Shown here one piece after another: positions 16,819 through 25,743 of a stretch of 64,000 nt of DNA. The DNA is taken from positions 1 to 64,000 of the forward strand of contig NZ_FNCN01000014.1 of the NCBI RefSeq assembly GCF_900100605.1, read 5' to 3'. Source of the stretch: Sinosporangium album. GTDB lineage: Bacteria > Actinomycetota > Actinomycetes > Streptosporangiales > Streptosporangiaceae. Under the pieces are notes generated by a model that was not told where the DNA came from, ran no database searches, and saw nothing but the letters and a program-made list of their open reading frames with translations. Every line of letters starts with the position of its first letter. Positions within the stretch are counted from its first letter, which is position 1. The position numbers were made by a program, and so were the translations under genes.

Positions 16819-18644
16819 CCGGCGAGCGCCCCGCTCCCGGGGCGCCGACCCCCGGGGACGCGTCCGCCCAGGGTCCGTCCGAGACCCGGGGCTCACCCGA
16901 CGAGGAGCGCATACCTGACCGGCCTCAACCTGACCGGCCGCAACCCGACCGGCCTCAGTTCGACTGGCCCCATCTGCCCGGCCCCGAGGGGATACCGGGC
17001 CACGAGGGGCCGCCGGAGGGCTGGACCGGGCTGCCCGGCCCCGAAGGGCCGCCCGCCGACTGGCCGCCCTACGCGCAGGTGCCGCCGGAGCCGTCACGCC
17101 TCAGCCCGCTGATGATCCTGATCGACCCGGTGCGCAACCTTCCTGGGCTGTTCGTGCCGCTTGTCGGCGTACTGTTCGTCGGCGGCTTCTCACCCGCCTC
17201 CTTCCGGTGGGCCGCCATCGCCATCGCCGGGGCCGTGGTGTTCGCGGTCGTGCGGTGGTTCACCTTCAGGTACCAGGTGATCGGGGACAGGCTCGAACTG
17301 ACCAGGTCGCTCATCAGCAGGTCCGTCCGTACCATCCCGCTCGACCGCATCCGCGGCGTCGACATCGCCACCCCGCCCCTGCACCGCCTCCTCGGTCTCG
17401 TGGTGCTGCGCATCGACACCGGCGCGAGCGGCACCGAGCAGCAGGAAGGCGAACTCAGCGGCATCACCAAAGACGAGGCCGAACGCCTCAAAGCCCTCCT
17501 CACCCAGCGCACCCGCCAGCCCGGTACGTCTACCGCCGCCCCCGCCGCCCGCGGCCCCGCGGCCCCTGCGACCCCCACGGCCCCCGCACCCAGCGCCCCC
17601 GCGCCCGAGGCCGCCTCCGCACCCGCCGAACAGGTCTTTCTCAAGGTGCCGGGCCGCTGGCTCCGCTACGGGCCCCTGTCCGGCGCGTACGTGCTCACCC
17701 CGTTCGCGGTGATGGGCGCGGCCGTCGGCCTGTTCTTCAACTCGTGGCGCGAACTCGGGCTGGACAACGGCGAAGGCGACGCCGGCCTCCTGCGCATCGC
17801 GCGCGACGCCGGCCTGTGGGTCCTCGACCGACCCGTCGTCCTCACCGTGGTCATCCTGCTGCTCCTGCTGGCCATGCCCGTCGCGGGCGGCGTGATGCAC
17901 TTCCTGTTCAACTGGCGCTTCACCCTGCTCACCCGCGGCGACCACCTGGTGGCCGAGCGCGGGCTGACAACCCGCAGAAGCGTCTCTCTGGAACGCCGCA
18001 GAGTGCGCGGATACGAGATCGTCGACGCGCCGCTGGAACGAGTCTGGAAAGTCGCCCGCGTCTGGGCGATCGTCGCCGGCCTCGGAGACTCCCAGACCCG
18101 CGGCCAACTGCTCCCCGCCGTGCCCAAGGCGGCAGCCCTGGAGGTCACCGCCGCGGCCGTTACCCCGTTCACTGCGCGACTGCGGCCCCATCCGCCCGCG
18201 GCCCTCCGCCGCAGCCTCTTCCGCTCCATCGTCCCCTGGCTCGCCCTCGCCGCCGCCTTCGGCACCGTCGCCCTCACGGGCGGAGGCTGGGGCTGGTGGG
18301 CCGCCACCGTCATCGCCTCCGCCCTGGCCCTGCTCGGCGTCCCCCTCGGGTTCGACCTCTACCGCAGCCTCGGCCACGCCTACGACGGCGTCCGCATCTC
18401 GGTCCGCTCCGGGTCGCTCAGACGCGCCCAGGCCGTCATCGAACGGCGGGCCATCGTCGGCTGGACCATCGAACAGACCTGGTTCCAACGCCGCGCCGGG
18501 CTCCTCACCGTCACGGCCGGCGTCGGCGCCGGCAGCGGCGGCTACGCCGCCATCGACGTCGCCGAGACCGACGGCGTCGCCTTCACCGCCGACGTCACCC
18601 CCGACTGGATCACCCCCTTCCTCCTCCCACGCGATCCCGACTAA
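16815..18644 (+). CDS. Large PH-domain membrane protein (YdbT-like)
   Basis: A 609-residue partner of the preceding protein. It has a disordered N-terminus rich in Pro, Asp and Gly (about 1-90), a membrane pair near 105-145, a first bPH2 domain (starting FTFRYQVIGDRLELTRSL), an Ala/Pro linker, further membrane segments around 300-360 and 475-515, and two further PH-like domains (FNWRFTLLTRGDHLVAERG and YDGVRISVRSGSLRR). The three-PH-domain layout is that of YdbT. GTG 16815 overlaps the previous stop. The last base of its TAA stop is the first base of a perfect terminator stem. Confidence 0.88.
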   Translation: MTGERPAPGAPTPGDASAQGPSETRGSPDEERIPDRPQPDRPQPDRPQFDWPHLPGPEGIPGHEGPPEGWTGLPGPEGPPADWPPYAQVPPEPSRLSPLMILIDPVRNLPGLFVPLVGVLFVGGFSPASFRWAAIAIAGAVVFAVVRWFTFRYQVIGDRLELTRSLISRSVRTIPLDRIRGVDIATPPLHRLLGLVVLRIDTGASGTEQQEGELSGITKDEAERLKALLTQRTRQPGTSTAAPAARGPAAPATPTAPAPSAPAPEAASAPAEQVFLKVPGRWLRYGPLSGAYVLTPFAVMGAAVGLFFNSWRELGLDNGEGDAGLLRIARDAGLWVLDRPVVLTVVILLLLLAMPVAGGVMHFLFNWRFTLLTRGDHLVAERGLTTRRSVSLERRRVRGYEIVDAPLERVWKVARVWAIVAGLGDSQTRGQLLPAVPKAAALEVTAAAVTPFTARLRPHPPAALRRSLFRSIVPWLALAAAFGTVALTGGGWGWWAATVIASALALLGVPLGFDLYRSLGHAYDGVRISVRSGSLRRAQAVIERRAIVGWTIEQTWFQRRAGLLTVTAGVGAGSGGYAAIDVAETDGVAFTADVTPDWITPFLLPRDPD

Positions 18645-18677
18645 TGCCAGAGCCCCCGGCCCTGGGGGCTCTGGCAT
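18644..18677. terminator. Perfect 14-bp stem terminator after the PH-domain operon
   Basis: ATGCCAGAGCCCCC (18644-18657) pairs perfectly with GGGGGCTCTGGCAT (18664-18677) around a 6-base loop. It begins on the last base of the PH gene's stop codon. Convergent genes on both sides suggest it works in both directions. There is no clear U-run, as is common in actinobacteria. Confidence 0.85.
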
Positions 18678-18750
18678 CAGATTGGAGCGGGGTCGCGCCC
18701 CGTCCTGGTGGGGCCGGGGAACGGGGGCTGGATACGGAGGCTGGATACGG

Positions 18751-18785
18751 CGAGAGCCGGTCCTGCTGGGCAGGGCCGGCTCTCG
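18751..18785 (-). terminator. Hairpin terminator just downstream of sepH
   Basis: CGAGAGCCGG (18751-18760) and CCGGCTCTCG (18776-18785) form a perfect 10-bp stem, with CCTG and CAGG able to extend pairing inside the loop. It lies 15 bases past the sepH stop on the minus strand. Confidence 0.75.
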
Positions 18786-18799
18786 GTCGGTCTGGCGGG

Positions 18800-21337
18800 T
18801 CAGTCTTGGCGGCGGGCGCCGAACATGATCTCGTCCCAGCTCGGCACGGACGCACGGCGGCTGCGGGACCTTCTGGCGGGCCTGGCCGGCTGCGCGGGGG
18901 CGGGGGGAGCCTGCGGAGGCTCCTTGTCCGTGCCCTTCGCGCCCTTGGCCGCCTTGGCGGGCGCGGCCGGTTCGGGCTTCGGCGCGGCATTGTCCGCGGC
19001 CTGCCGTACGGCTGCCGCGTCGTCGGCCTTGCCTTCGTCGGTCGCCCGTACGGCCTGAGCCACTTCCGCGGCCGACTTCGGAGCCGCGGCCTTGGCCGCA
19101 TCGTCCGAGGCGTCGCCGGGGTCGCCGGCGTCCGCGGCGTTCACGGTGTTCGCCGCCTCTGCGGCCTCGGCGTCTGCCTCACCCGCTTCTGCTGCGCCGC
19201 TGTCGGCCTTGGCCGTCTCGGTGGTGGTCTCAGCGGTGGTCTCGGTGGTGGAAGGAGTGCTTTCGGAGGCCGCGTCCGCGTCGTCGGGCCCGCCGGTCGC
19301 GGCGGCCTCCGCCGCGTCGGCAGGGGCGGCCTGCTCAGCCGGTGAGGCCGTCTCGCCGGAGGCGTCGGCCGACGCCGCTTGAGCGGCCTCGCCGCTGTCG
19401 GTGCGGGCCGAGCCCGACGCCTCCCCGGCCTGTTCGGACACGCTGGAGGGCGAGTCCGTCGCCATGCTGGAGGCGGTCGCGGCGGAGCCCGCCGTCTCGG
19501 CGGGGCCGGCTGTGCCGGTGGTGGGCCGTTCCGTCGTGGGCGTCGACTCGCCGGACGCCGCGGCTTGCGCCGCCTGGGCGCTGTCGGTCAGGTCGGAGCC
19601 GGACACGTCGGAGGCCGGGCCCGTCGCCTCGGTGGAGTCCGCCGCCTCGGCGGGTGCGACCGTGTCGGTCGCGGCGGGCCGCTCCGCCGTGGAGGCCGGC
19701 TCGTCGGAGCCCGCGGTCGCCGCCGCGGCCGACACCGGGGAAGGTGTCGCGGCGGTGGCCGTCGAGACGGCCTGTCCGCTGTCGGTCCCGGACGCGCCCG
19801 GCCTTTCGCCGGCCTGCGGGGGCGCGTCGGAGGGCGAGGCCGCCGTCGGGGTGTGGTCCGCGGTGTCCTGGAGGCTCGGGACGGCGTCGGCCGGCGCGAC
19901 CGGCCGCCTGTCCGCGCCGGCGGCGTCGGACGGCGATGGGCCCGGCTGTCCGGCCCCGGTCGGCGCCGGACCGCCTGCCACGCCGTGCGCCGCGACGGCC
20001 GGGTGGGCGGTCGCGACGGTGGCGGTGGCCGGTGGTGTGGGCGTCGCCGTACCGCTTGGGGTGAGTGCGGGCCGGGTGCTGTCGAGCATATTGTCGTCCC
20101 CCTCCGCCGTGGCGGGTGTGGTATCCGGTGTGGAGGGGGGGAGATGGTGGGCGAGCTCGCGTGACGGCCGGTAGGAGCTCTCGTGGCTCAGGCGAGCCGC
20201 GGGGATGGGGCCGGGATCGTCGGGGCGGCCGGTGTCGGGGGGTGTGGAACCGGCAGGTATGATCTTGGTCGGCGCCGGGTCGAGAGGAGCCGGGGCGCCC
20301 GGCGTGATAGGGGGAGTAGGCGGCTGGGGCCAGGCCGAAGGGGCCTCGTGGCCGCGTGGCACGCCGTCGAGGCGCGCGGACGGCTCGGGGGCCCAGCGGC
20401 CTTCTTGGGCGGGGGCGCCGTCCCAGCGGTTGGGTGCCTCCTGAGCCGGGGCGCCGTCCCAGCGGTTGGGTGCCTCCTGAGCCGGGGCGCCGTCCCAGCG
20501 GTTGGGTGCCTCCTGAGCCGGGGCGCCGTCCCAGCGGTTGGGCGCCTCCAGTGCGGGCGCGTCGCGCCGGGTGTCCAGGTGCCGGGGGTGAGGGTCGCTG
20601 TCGTAGCGCATGGCGGCCGGCGGGTCGTGGCGCACCACGGAGGGGAACGGCACGGGCGGCTGCGTGAGCGGGGCGGCGTTGCCGAGAGGCGGCACCGGCT
20701 GGAGTTTGGCGACGCGCGGCACGAAGGGCGTGACGGTGGTATCGGGGGCGGGCTCGGTGTAGTCGTCGGAGGCCGACAGGCGCAGCGCCTCGTCATCGTT
20801 GGGGCTGATGTGCCGGCGGCGCGGGTCGAACAGCCATTCCGCGCCGCGGGTGTGTCCGTTCCAGACAAAGCCCAGCTTGACGCGCCATAGTCCGTCGTCG
20901 CGCTTGCTGGAGTCCCAGTCGATCTCGTCCGCGGGAACGCCCCTGCGGCTGAGCCGTTCGGCGACGAGCTCGCCGAGGATCGGTCCTGCGGATGTGTCGC
21001 CGGGCATGCGTACGGCACAGCGCTGAGCCTGCTGCGCCATGTATTCGCGCTCCTGCAGCACCGGGCCCTCGAACCAACGGACACGTTCCACCGGGATGCC
21101 CGCCGTCGCGGCGATCTCCTCCGCGGTCTCCCCTGCGCGGATGCGCGCCTGGATCTCCTTGGGACGCAACGGACTCTCCACTTCGATCTCGTACTGGCCG
21201 AGACGGGAGAAGTTGCCGCGGACGGCAGCACGGAGCCGGTCGTCGACAGGGAGCGTGAATCGCGTTCCCCTGCCGGCTGTGGCCAGCACGAGGTATGTGC
21301 CGTCTTCGCTCACCGCGACGAGTCGGAGCTCCTGCAT
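18800..21337 (-). CDS. sepH: Septation protein SepH with expanded low-complexity C-terminus
   Basis: SepH is an actinobacterial cell-division regulator that binds FtsZ and promotes filament assembly (established). Residues 1-165 are the conserved DUF3071 region: MQELRLVAVSEDGTYLVL, the helix-turn-helix-like IQARIRAGETAEEIAATAG, and WDSSKRDDGLWRVKLGF. The extreme C-terminus has the conserved basic RRSRSRR plus SVPSWDEIMFGARRQD. Between them lies about 650 residues of Ala/Ser/Thr/Pro-rich sequence, including an in-frame 12-residue repeat (NRWDGAPAQEAP), so at 845 residues it is far longer than the few-hundred-residue SepH proteins I know. ATG 21337 has AAGGGA upstream. Confidence 0.92.
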   Translation of the reverse strand: MQELRLVAVSEDGTYLVLATAGRGTRFTLPVDDRLRAAVRGNFSRLGQYEIEVESPLRPKEIQARIRAGETAEEIAATAGIPVERVRWFEGPVLQEREYMAQQAQRCAVRMPGDTSAGPILGELVAERLSRRGVPADEIDWDSSKRDDGLWRVKLGFVWNGHTRGAEWLFDPRRRHISPNDDEALRLSASDDYTEPAPDTTVTPFVPRVAKLQPVPPLGNAAPLTQPPVPFPSVVRHDPPAAMRYDSDPHPRHLDTRRDAPALEAPNRWDGAPAQEAPNRWDGAPAQEAPNRWDGAPAQEAPNRWDGAPAQEGRWAPEPSARLDGVPRGHEAPSAWPQPPTPPITPGAPAPLDPAPTKIIPAGSTPPDTGRPDDPGPIPAARLSHESSYRPSRELAHHLPPSTPDTTPATAEGDDNMLDSTRPALTPSGTATPTPPATATVATAHPAVAAHGVAGGPAPTGAGQPGPSPSDAAGADRRPVAPADAVPSLQDTADHTPTAASPSDAPPQAGERPGASGTDSGQAVSTATAATPSPVSAAAATAGSDEPASTAERPAATDTVAPAEAADSTEATGPASDVSGSDLTDSAQAAQAAASGESTPTTERPTTGTAGPAETAGSAATASSMATDSPSSVSEQAGEASGSARTDSGEAAQAASADASGETASPAEQAAPADAAEAAATGGPDDADAASESTPSTTETTAETTTETAKADSGAAEAGEADAEAAEAANTVNAADAGDPGDASDDAAKAAAPKSAAEVAQAVRATDEGKADDAAAVRQAADNAAPKPEPAAPAKAAKGAKGTDKEPPQAPPAPAQPARPARRSRSRRASVPSWDEIMFGARRQD
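20413..20548. repeat. 36-bp tandem repeat inside sepH
   Basis: Three identical 36-base units (20413-20448, 20449-20484, 20485-20520) plus a partial fourth with changes run without spacers. They keep the sepH frame and encode a 12-residue repeat containing NRWDGAPAQE. Confidence 0.95.
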
Positions 21338-22109
21338 GCGAGTCCCTTCGTCGTCCTGCTTGTTCTTCCCCCGGACCCTTGAGTCTCTCGCGTGTGCCGG
21401 TTGCCTGCCAGCACCGTACCCGGCATGTCCGAACATCGCCTTCCCGGAGGGGGCCGGGGGCGATGTGACGCCGGTCACATTTTGTTGCGTTGAGATGGAA
21501 CTATAGATCAGTGGCGGGACGACGGGGGTGAGGCTCCTCGACGGAATCTTCCCTAATCGCTGCCGCCCAGCCAAGCACTTCCCTCAACTGGCTCTCAAGT
21601 CTGCGGGGACGGTTTCAGGTGAGCATCTGTTCGCGCGGTCGTGCATGAACGGGATGCTTGGGGTCTAGTTTCCCCCGAAAGGCAAGGAAATCCGCAAATC
21701 GCGGATAAACCTCATCTCGGCTGCGGGCGGGCGCCTGATGTCCGGTTCGCGTGCTTGACCAGGCACGTGGTCGGTGTATGGGGGGCGGGAGAGGCCGACG
21801 TTCTCGTCATGAGCGGACGGCGGCGTGTCGCCCGTGTCGCCCGTGTCGTGCGTGTCGCCCGTGTCGTGCGTGTTGCCCGTGTCGGGGATCGCGCTCGGCG
21901 TCCCGGGCCGCCGCCGTACGGAGCGGGACGGGGCGGATGGCCCGCCGCTGTCCCGCCCGGAGCCGCGGGTGCCGGTCCGGACGGCCCCCGACTCGGTCTG
22001 GGCGGTGATGCCGCCCATGGTGGCGAGGGCCGGTCCGTGCCGGTCGAACGCGGTGTTGCCGCATTGTTGTGTTGCTGCGTTGTTGTGTCGCTCTGTCGCT
22101 GTGTTGCGA
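21338..22109. other. Intergenic region upstream of sepH with a 9-bp array
   Basis: A 772-base region with no convincing gene. The left end holds the sepH leader and a CRP-type palindrome (21464-21479). At 21824-21886 seven imperfect copies of a 9-bp unit (CGTGTCGCC or CGTGTCGTG) run in tandem. Near 22055-22110 the sequence TTGTGT/TTGTTG recurs. The open frames here follow from the repeats and have no ribosome site. Confidence 0.6.
21464..21479. promoter_or_regulatory. CRP/GlxR-type palindrome upstream of sepH
   Basis: TGTGACGCCGGTCACA matches the TGTGA-N6-TCACA consensus of cAMP-receptor-family regulators exactly, with six-base arms. It lies 127 bases upstream of the sepH start codon. CRP/GlxR control of sepH is an inference from the motif alone. 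Confidence 0.55.
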
Positions 22110-22829
22110 TCAGCCGCGGTAGGTCTCTCCCGCTGCGGGCAGCTTGTCGCCCAGAACCTCGGAGGCCGACACCAGTGCGTAGCCCTGCTTGGTGAGCTCC
22201 GTGAGGATCTCCGGCATGGCCTGGACGGTCTGCGGCACCCAGTCGTGCATCAGCACCACCGCGTCGCGCTCGGCCACACTGAGCACCTGCTTGGTGATCG
22301 CCTTGGTGTCGCGCAGAGCCCAGTCTCGCGAGCCCGCGTTCCACAGGATGATCGGCAGCTTGAGCTCGGTCGCGACCTGCTCGACGTCGGGGCTGCTCAG
22401 CCCGTACGGCGGGCGCAGCAGCGTGGGCCGCTTACCGGTGACCTGGTGGACGACGTCCTGGGTCGAGGTCACCTCAGTGTTGATGTCTTCGATCGAGATG
22501 TTCGTGAAGTTCTTGTGGCTGTAGCTGTGGTTGCCGAGTTCGTGTCCTTCCTGTGCGATGCGCTTCGCCAGGGTGGGACGCGACTTGACGTACTGCCCTT
22601 GGAGGAAGAACGTGGCTTTCGCCTTGTGCTTCTTGAGGGTGTCGAGGAGCTCACCGGCGTATTTGCCGGGTCCGTCGTCGAAGGTCAGTGCGATGCACTT
22701 GACCGCGGTGCAGTCGACCTTCGCCTTCGCGGTGCTCTCGGCCGCCGCGGCGTTGGCGGCACCCGAGGCCGCCGTTAACACGGCGGCGGCGCAGGCGGTG
22801 GCGAGCAGTGACCGAATAAGGCGGGGCAT
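22110..22829 (-). CDS. Secreted polysaccharide deacetylase (CE4)
   Basis: A 239-residue secreted carbohydrate esterase family 4 enzyme, which removes acetyl groups from chitin-like or peptidoglycan sugars outside the cell. A signal peptide (basic MPRLIRSLL, hydrophobic core, cleavage near AANAAAA) precedes the NodB domain: TFDDGP gives the catalytic base and metal Asp, GNHSYSH the two metal His, RPPYG the oxyanion loop, WNAGSRDW motif 4, and VVLMHDW the final His. All key residues are present. ATG 22829 is used because it begins the signal peptide and has AAAGAG upstream; the longer frame adds 13 unlikely residues. Confidence 0.93.
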   Translation of the reverse strand: MPRLIRSLLATACAAAVLTAASGAANAAAAESTAKAKVDCTAVKCIALTFDDGPGKYAGELLDTLKKHKAKATFFLQGQYVKSRPTLAKRIAQEGHELGNHSYSHKNFTNISIEDINTEVTSTQDVVHQVTGKRPTLLRPPYGLSSPDVEQVATELKLPIILWNAGSRDWALRDTKAITKQVLSVAERDAVVLMHDWVPQTVQAMPEILTELTKQGYALVSASEVLGDKLPAAGETYRG

Positions 22830-22914
22830 GACAAGCTCTTTCACGTTTGAGTCAGGGGCGTCCCGCATCGTATCGGCATAGTGGATCTACACCGCGGTTC
22901 ACAGGGATCTGCAA

Positions 22915-24135
22915 TCAGGTCGAAACCTCAGGGGCGGCGAGTGACGGCTCTTCGGGGATGCGCAGCAGGGCCGCGCCCGCGAGGCTGGTCACGGCGGCGA
23001 GAAGCGCGCACACCAGGGCAAATCCATATGCGTTGGATGCTCCGTACATGTCGGTGAGGCGGCCTCCGGCCCACGCGCCGGCGGCGACGCCGAACCCGAC
23101 CGAGGTCGAGATCCAGGCCATGCCCTCGGTGAGGAGTCCGTTCGGCACCATCCGCTCGACCAGCGCATACCCCGTGATCAGGATGGGGGAGATGGAGAAT
23201 CCGGCGATGAACAGCACGACCGCCATGACCGGCACGCTGGTGACGAAGACGATCGGCATGATGCCGAGGGCGAAGATGGGGACGGCCCGGATGAACCTGC
23301 TGCGCAGAGAGATCTTCCACTGCCGCGACCCGAACCAGATGCCGGAGATGAGGCTTCCTCCGGCGAAGGCCGCGAGCATCGTCCCGGCGTGGCCCTTGGA
23401 GCCGTGCTGCTCGGCGAAGGCGACGGTGATCAGGTCGATCGAGCCGAACACCGCGCCCATGGCGAGGAAGACGATGGACAGCAGCGCGACGCCGGGGATG
23501 GTGATCGGGCTGCGGCCGGAGACCGAGCCCTTGGGGCGCACGGGCGGCTGAGTGCCGCGCTGGAGCGCGAAGGTGATGGTGCCGATGACCGCGGACAGCA
23601 GCACGACGACCAGTCCGGCGTACTCGCTGATCTGCGTGGCGAGCGCGGTGGCCAGGGCGGGGCCGGCCACGAAGACGACCTCGTCGATCACCGATTCGAA
23701 CGAGAAGGCGGTGTGCAGCTTGGTGGGGTCGCCGGCGGCGAAGTGGGCCCAGCGGGCCCGCACCATCGATCCGAGCGAGACGGCTGTCGCGCCGACGAGG
23801 ATGCCGATAGCGAAGAGCGTCCAGACGGGCGCGCCGAGTTCCGCGAGCAGCATGAGCCCGGTCAGTGCGCCGCCGTGCGCCAGGGTGATCGGGATGAGTA
23901 CTCTGGCCTGGCCGAACCTGTCGACCAGCCGTCCGGAGAGCGGCGCTGAGATCGCGAACGCGACCGAGACGGTCGCGGCGACCGCACCCGCCGTGCCGTA
24001 CGACCCCGTGATGGCGGAAATGAGCAGGATGACGCTGATACCCAGCATGGACATCGGCAAGCGGCCCACAAAGCCGCTGATCACGAAGCCTTTGACTCCT
24101 GGCGCGTTGAAAAGCCCCCGGTACGGCCCGACCAC
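22915..24135 (-). CDS. MFS transporter
   Basis: A 406-residue major facilitator superfamily permease with about twelve membrane segments in two halves. The inter-helix 2/3 signature appears as SGRLVDRFGQARVL in the N-half. The middle loop QRGTQPPVRPKGS separates the two six-helix bundles. Substrate cannot be deduced; relatives are annotated as drug or sugar exporters. It stands 86 bases upstream of the deacetylase gene on the same strand, so they may share a transcript, though no functional tie is obvious. The product is intact and complete at both ends. Confidence 0.88.
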   Translation of the reverse strand: MVGPYRGLFNAPGVKGFVISGFVGRLPMSMLGISVILLISAITGSYGTAGAVAATVSVAFAISAPLSGRLVDRFGQARVLIPITLAHGGALTGLMLLAELGAPVWTLFAIGILVGATAVSLGSMVRARWAHFAAGDPTKLHTAFSFESVIDEVVFVAGPALATALATQISEYAGLVVVLLSAVIGTITFALQRGTQPPVRPKGSVSGRSPITIPGVALLSIVFLAMGAVFGSIDLITVAFAEQHGSKGHAGTMLAAFAGGSLISGIWFGSRQWKISLRSRFIRAVPIFALGIMPIVFVTSVPVMAVVLFIAGFSISPILITGYALVERMVPNGLLTEGMAWISTSVGFGVAAGAWAGGRLTDMYGASNAYGFALVCALLAAVTSLAGAALLRIPEEPSLAAPEVST

Positions 24136-24320
24136 GTGTCTTTCTCCACTTCTGCACGCCTATGGCGTGATTGTTCCCAGCCTGGCCGCCCTCGGGTCAG
24201 GTGACGGGCCGACGTTGTGCTGGTGGTCTTTCGTAGCTTTCGACCTTGATGTACGAATCAGTCGCGAAGCAAGGGCATTTTCCCCTCGCGTGACCACCAC
24301 CAGGCTCTAACGTGGGGCGA

Positions 24321-25736
24321 ATGGCACGTCTTCCCGGTTGGAAGGTGATTCTGGTGAGCCTGGGGGCATTGATCGCGCTCTCCGGGGCCGGAGTGAGTGT
24401 GTTCGTCATCCTTCGCGATGAGGCCCAGCGGAGCGGCTCGCCTCCGGCGAGTGCCGTGGAGCATCCGGCGATGGCGGGCGCGGTACGGGCGATGCCCGGC
24501 CTGGAGGCGCTGAACCCCACGGCCCCCGCGACCCAGGGAGATCCGCCCCCCGCCGTCGGAGACCCCAGCGTCGGAGACCCGGCCTCGGGAGGCCCGGTGC
24601 CCGGAAACCCCGTGCCTGCAAACCCCAAGCCCGGGAACCCGGCGCCAAGCGGTCCGGCCTCGGCGGCTCCACCTCCGGGAAGCCCCCACGGAAGTCCCAC
24701 CGCCGCCTCGGCCCAGACGCCGGCGCCCGAGCGCGGCGGCGGCCCCGGGGTGACCTCCACCCCGCCGAAACTGATGGCCATCGCGCGGCAGGCGGTGTCC
24801 CGCGAGACCGTCAACCGGATCTCCGACCTCAAGCACGTCCAGAAGGTCGCCGTCGCCGACGCCGGCTCGGTGCGTGTGGAGAACCGAGGCATCAGCCTGC
24901 TGGCCGTCGACCCGGTCGAGTTCCGGTCGTGGGCGCCGAAGGCCGTCGCCGACGAGCCGGCCGTGTGGAGCGCCCTCGCGGCGGGGGAGATGATCGCCGA
25001 GACCTCGGCGGCCAAGCGGCTCGGCCTGCGCCTGGGCGCCAGCTACCAGCTCGCGGCGGGGGAGGCCACCCGCCTGGCCGCCTCGGCGACCTTCGGCCTG
25101 CCGGGTGTGGACGGGATAGTCGGCGTGGACCTCGGCCGCAGAGTCGGCCTGGTGCCCGAGATCGCGATCCTCATCCACACCGCCGACGACCCGCCGGGCG
25201 CGCTTCGCACGGGCGTGGGACGCCTCCTCGGCAAAGGCGCGCAGGTGATCACCTTGGGCGTCAAGCCCACTAAACCCGCCAAACCCGCCAAACCCGCCGC
25301 GTCCGCTCCCCGGGCCGCCGCCGCCCCGGCACGGAACGCGCGCGCGGTGAACGTCGGCCGCCCCGCGAGCTACCTGGACCTCTACCGCGCCTCCGCCGCA
25401 GTGTGCCCCGGCCTGTCCTGGACCGTGCTCGCGGCCGTCGGCCAGGTGGAGAGCTCCCACGGGCGCAACAACGGCCCGTCGAGCGCGGGCGCCCTCGGGC
25501 CGATGCAGTTCATGCCCGCCACCTGGAAGGCCTACGGGATCGACGGCGACGGAGACGGCAAAGCCGACATCTGGAGCCCGTACGACGCGGTCCCCTCAGC
25601 CGCGAACTACCTGTGCGCCAACGGCGCGGGCCGGGGCGGTGAGAAGCTCAGGAAGGCCCTGTGGTTCTACAACCACTCCTGGTCCTACGTGGACAAGGTC
25701 CTAGGCGTCGCCAAGGGCTATGAGCGGATGTACTGA
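24321..25736 (+). CDS. Membrane-anchored lytic transglycosylase with C-terminal SLT domain
   Basis: A 471-residue cell-wall enzyme. One N-terminal membrane helix (about residues 10-32) is followed by a Pro/Gly-rich spacer with PxxGNP-type repeats, a middle domain (about 155-315) I do not recognise, and a C-terminal transglycosylase domain from about 352. The catalytic Glu is in VGQVESSHG (near 377), followed by GALGPMQFMPATWKAYG and a calcium-loop-like DGDGDGKADIW, then ALWFYNHSWSYVDKV. ATG 24321 has a GGGG run just upstream; a GTG at 24312 is possible. It ends seven bases before the convergent hemH stop. Confidence 0.9.
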   Translation: MARLPGWKVILVSLGALIALSGAGVSVFVILRDEAQRSGSPPASAVEHPAMAGAVRAMPGLEALNPTAPATQGDPPPAVGDPSVGDPASGGPVPGNPVPANPKPGNPAPSGPASAAPPPGSPHGSPTAASAQTPAPERGGGPGVTSTPPKLMAIARQAVSRETVNRISDLKHVQKVAVADAGSVRVENRGISLLAVDPVEFRSWAPKAVADEPAVWSALAAGEMIAETSAAKRLGLRLGASYQLAAGEATRLAASATFGLPGVDGIVGVDLGRRVGLVPEIAILIHTADDPPGALRTGVGRLLGKGAQVITLGVKPTKPAKPAKPAASAPRAAAAPARNARAVNVGRPASYLDLYRASAAVCPGLSWTVLAAVGQVESSHGRNNGPSSAGALGPMQFMPATWKAYGIDGDGDGKADIWSPYDAVPSAANYLCANGAGRGGEKLRKALWFYNHSWSYVDKVLGVAKGYERMY

Positions 25737-25743
25737 CGCCCGC

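Noticed and set aside
20413-20548. 36-bp repeats resembling a CRISPR repeat length
   Set aside because: The copies are directly contiguous with no spacers and preserve the sepH reading frame; there are no cas genes.
21665-22018. 117-residue minus-strand frame with DTGDTH repeats
   Set aside because: Arises from the 9-bp array; no ribosome site and no recognisable domain.
24136-24320. Possible c-di-AMP (ydaO) riboswitch before the lytic transglycosylase gene
   Set aside because: Such riboswitches are common before actinobacterial cell-wall hydrolases, but I could not find the conserved core; a covariance-model search would be decisive.
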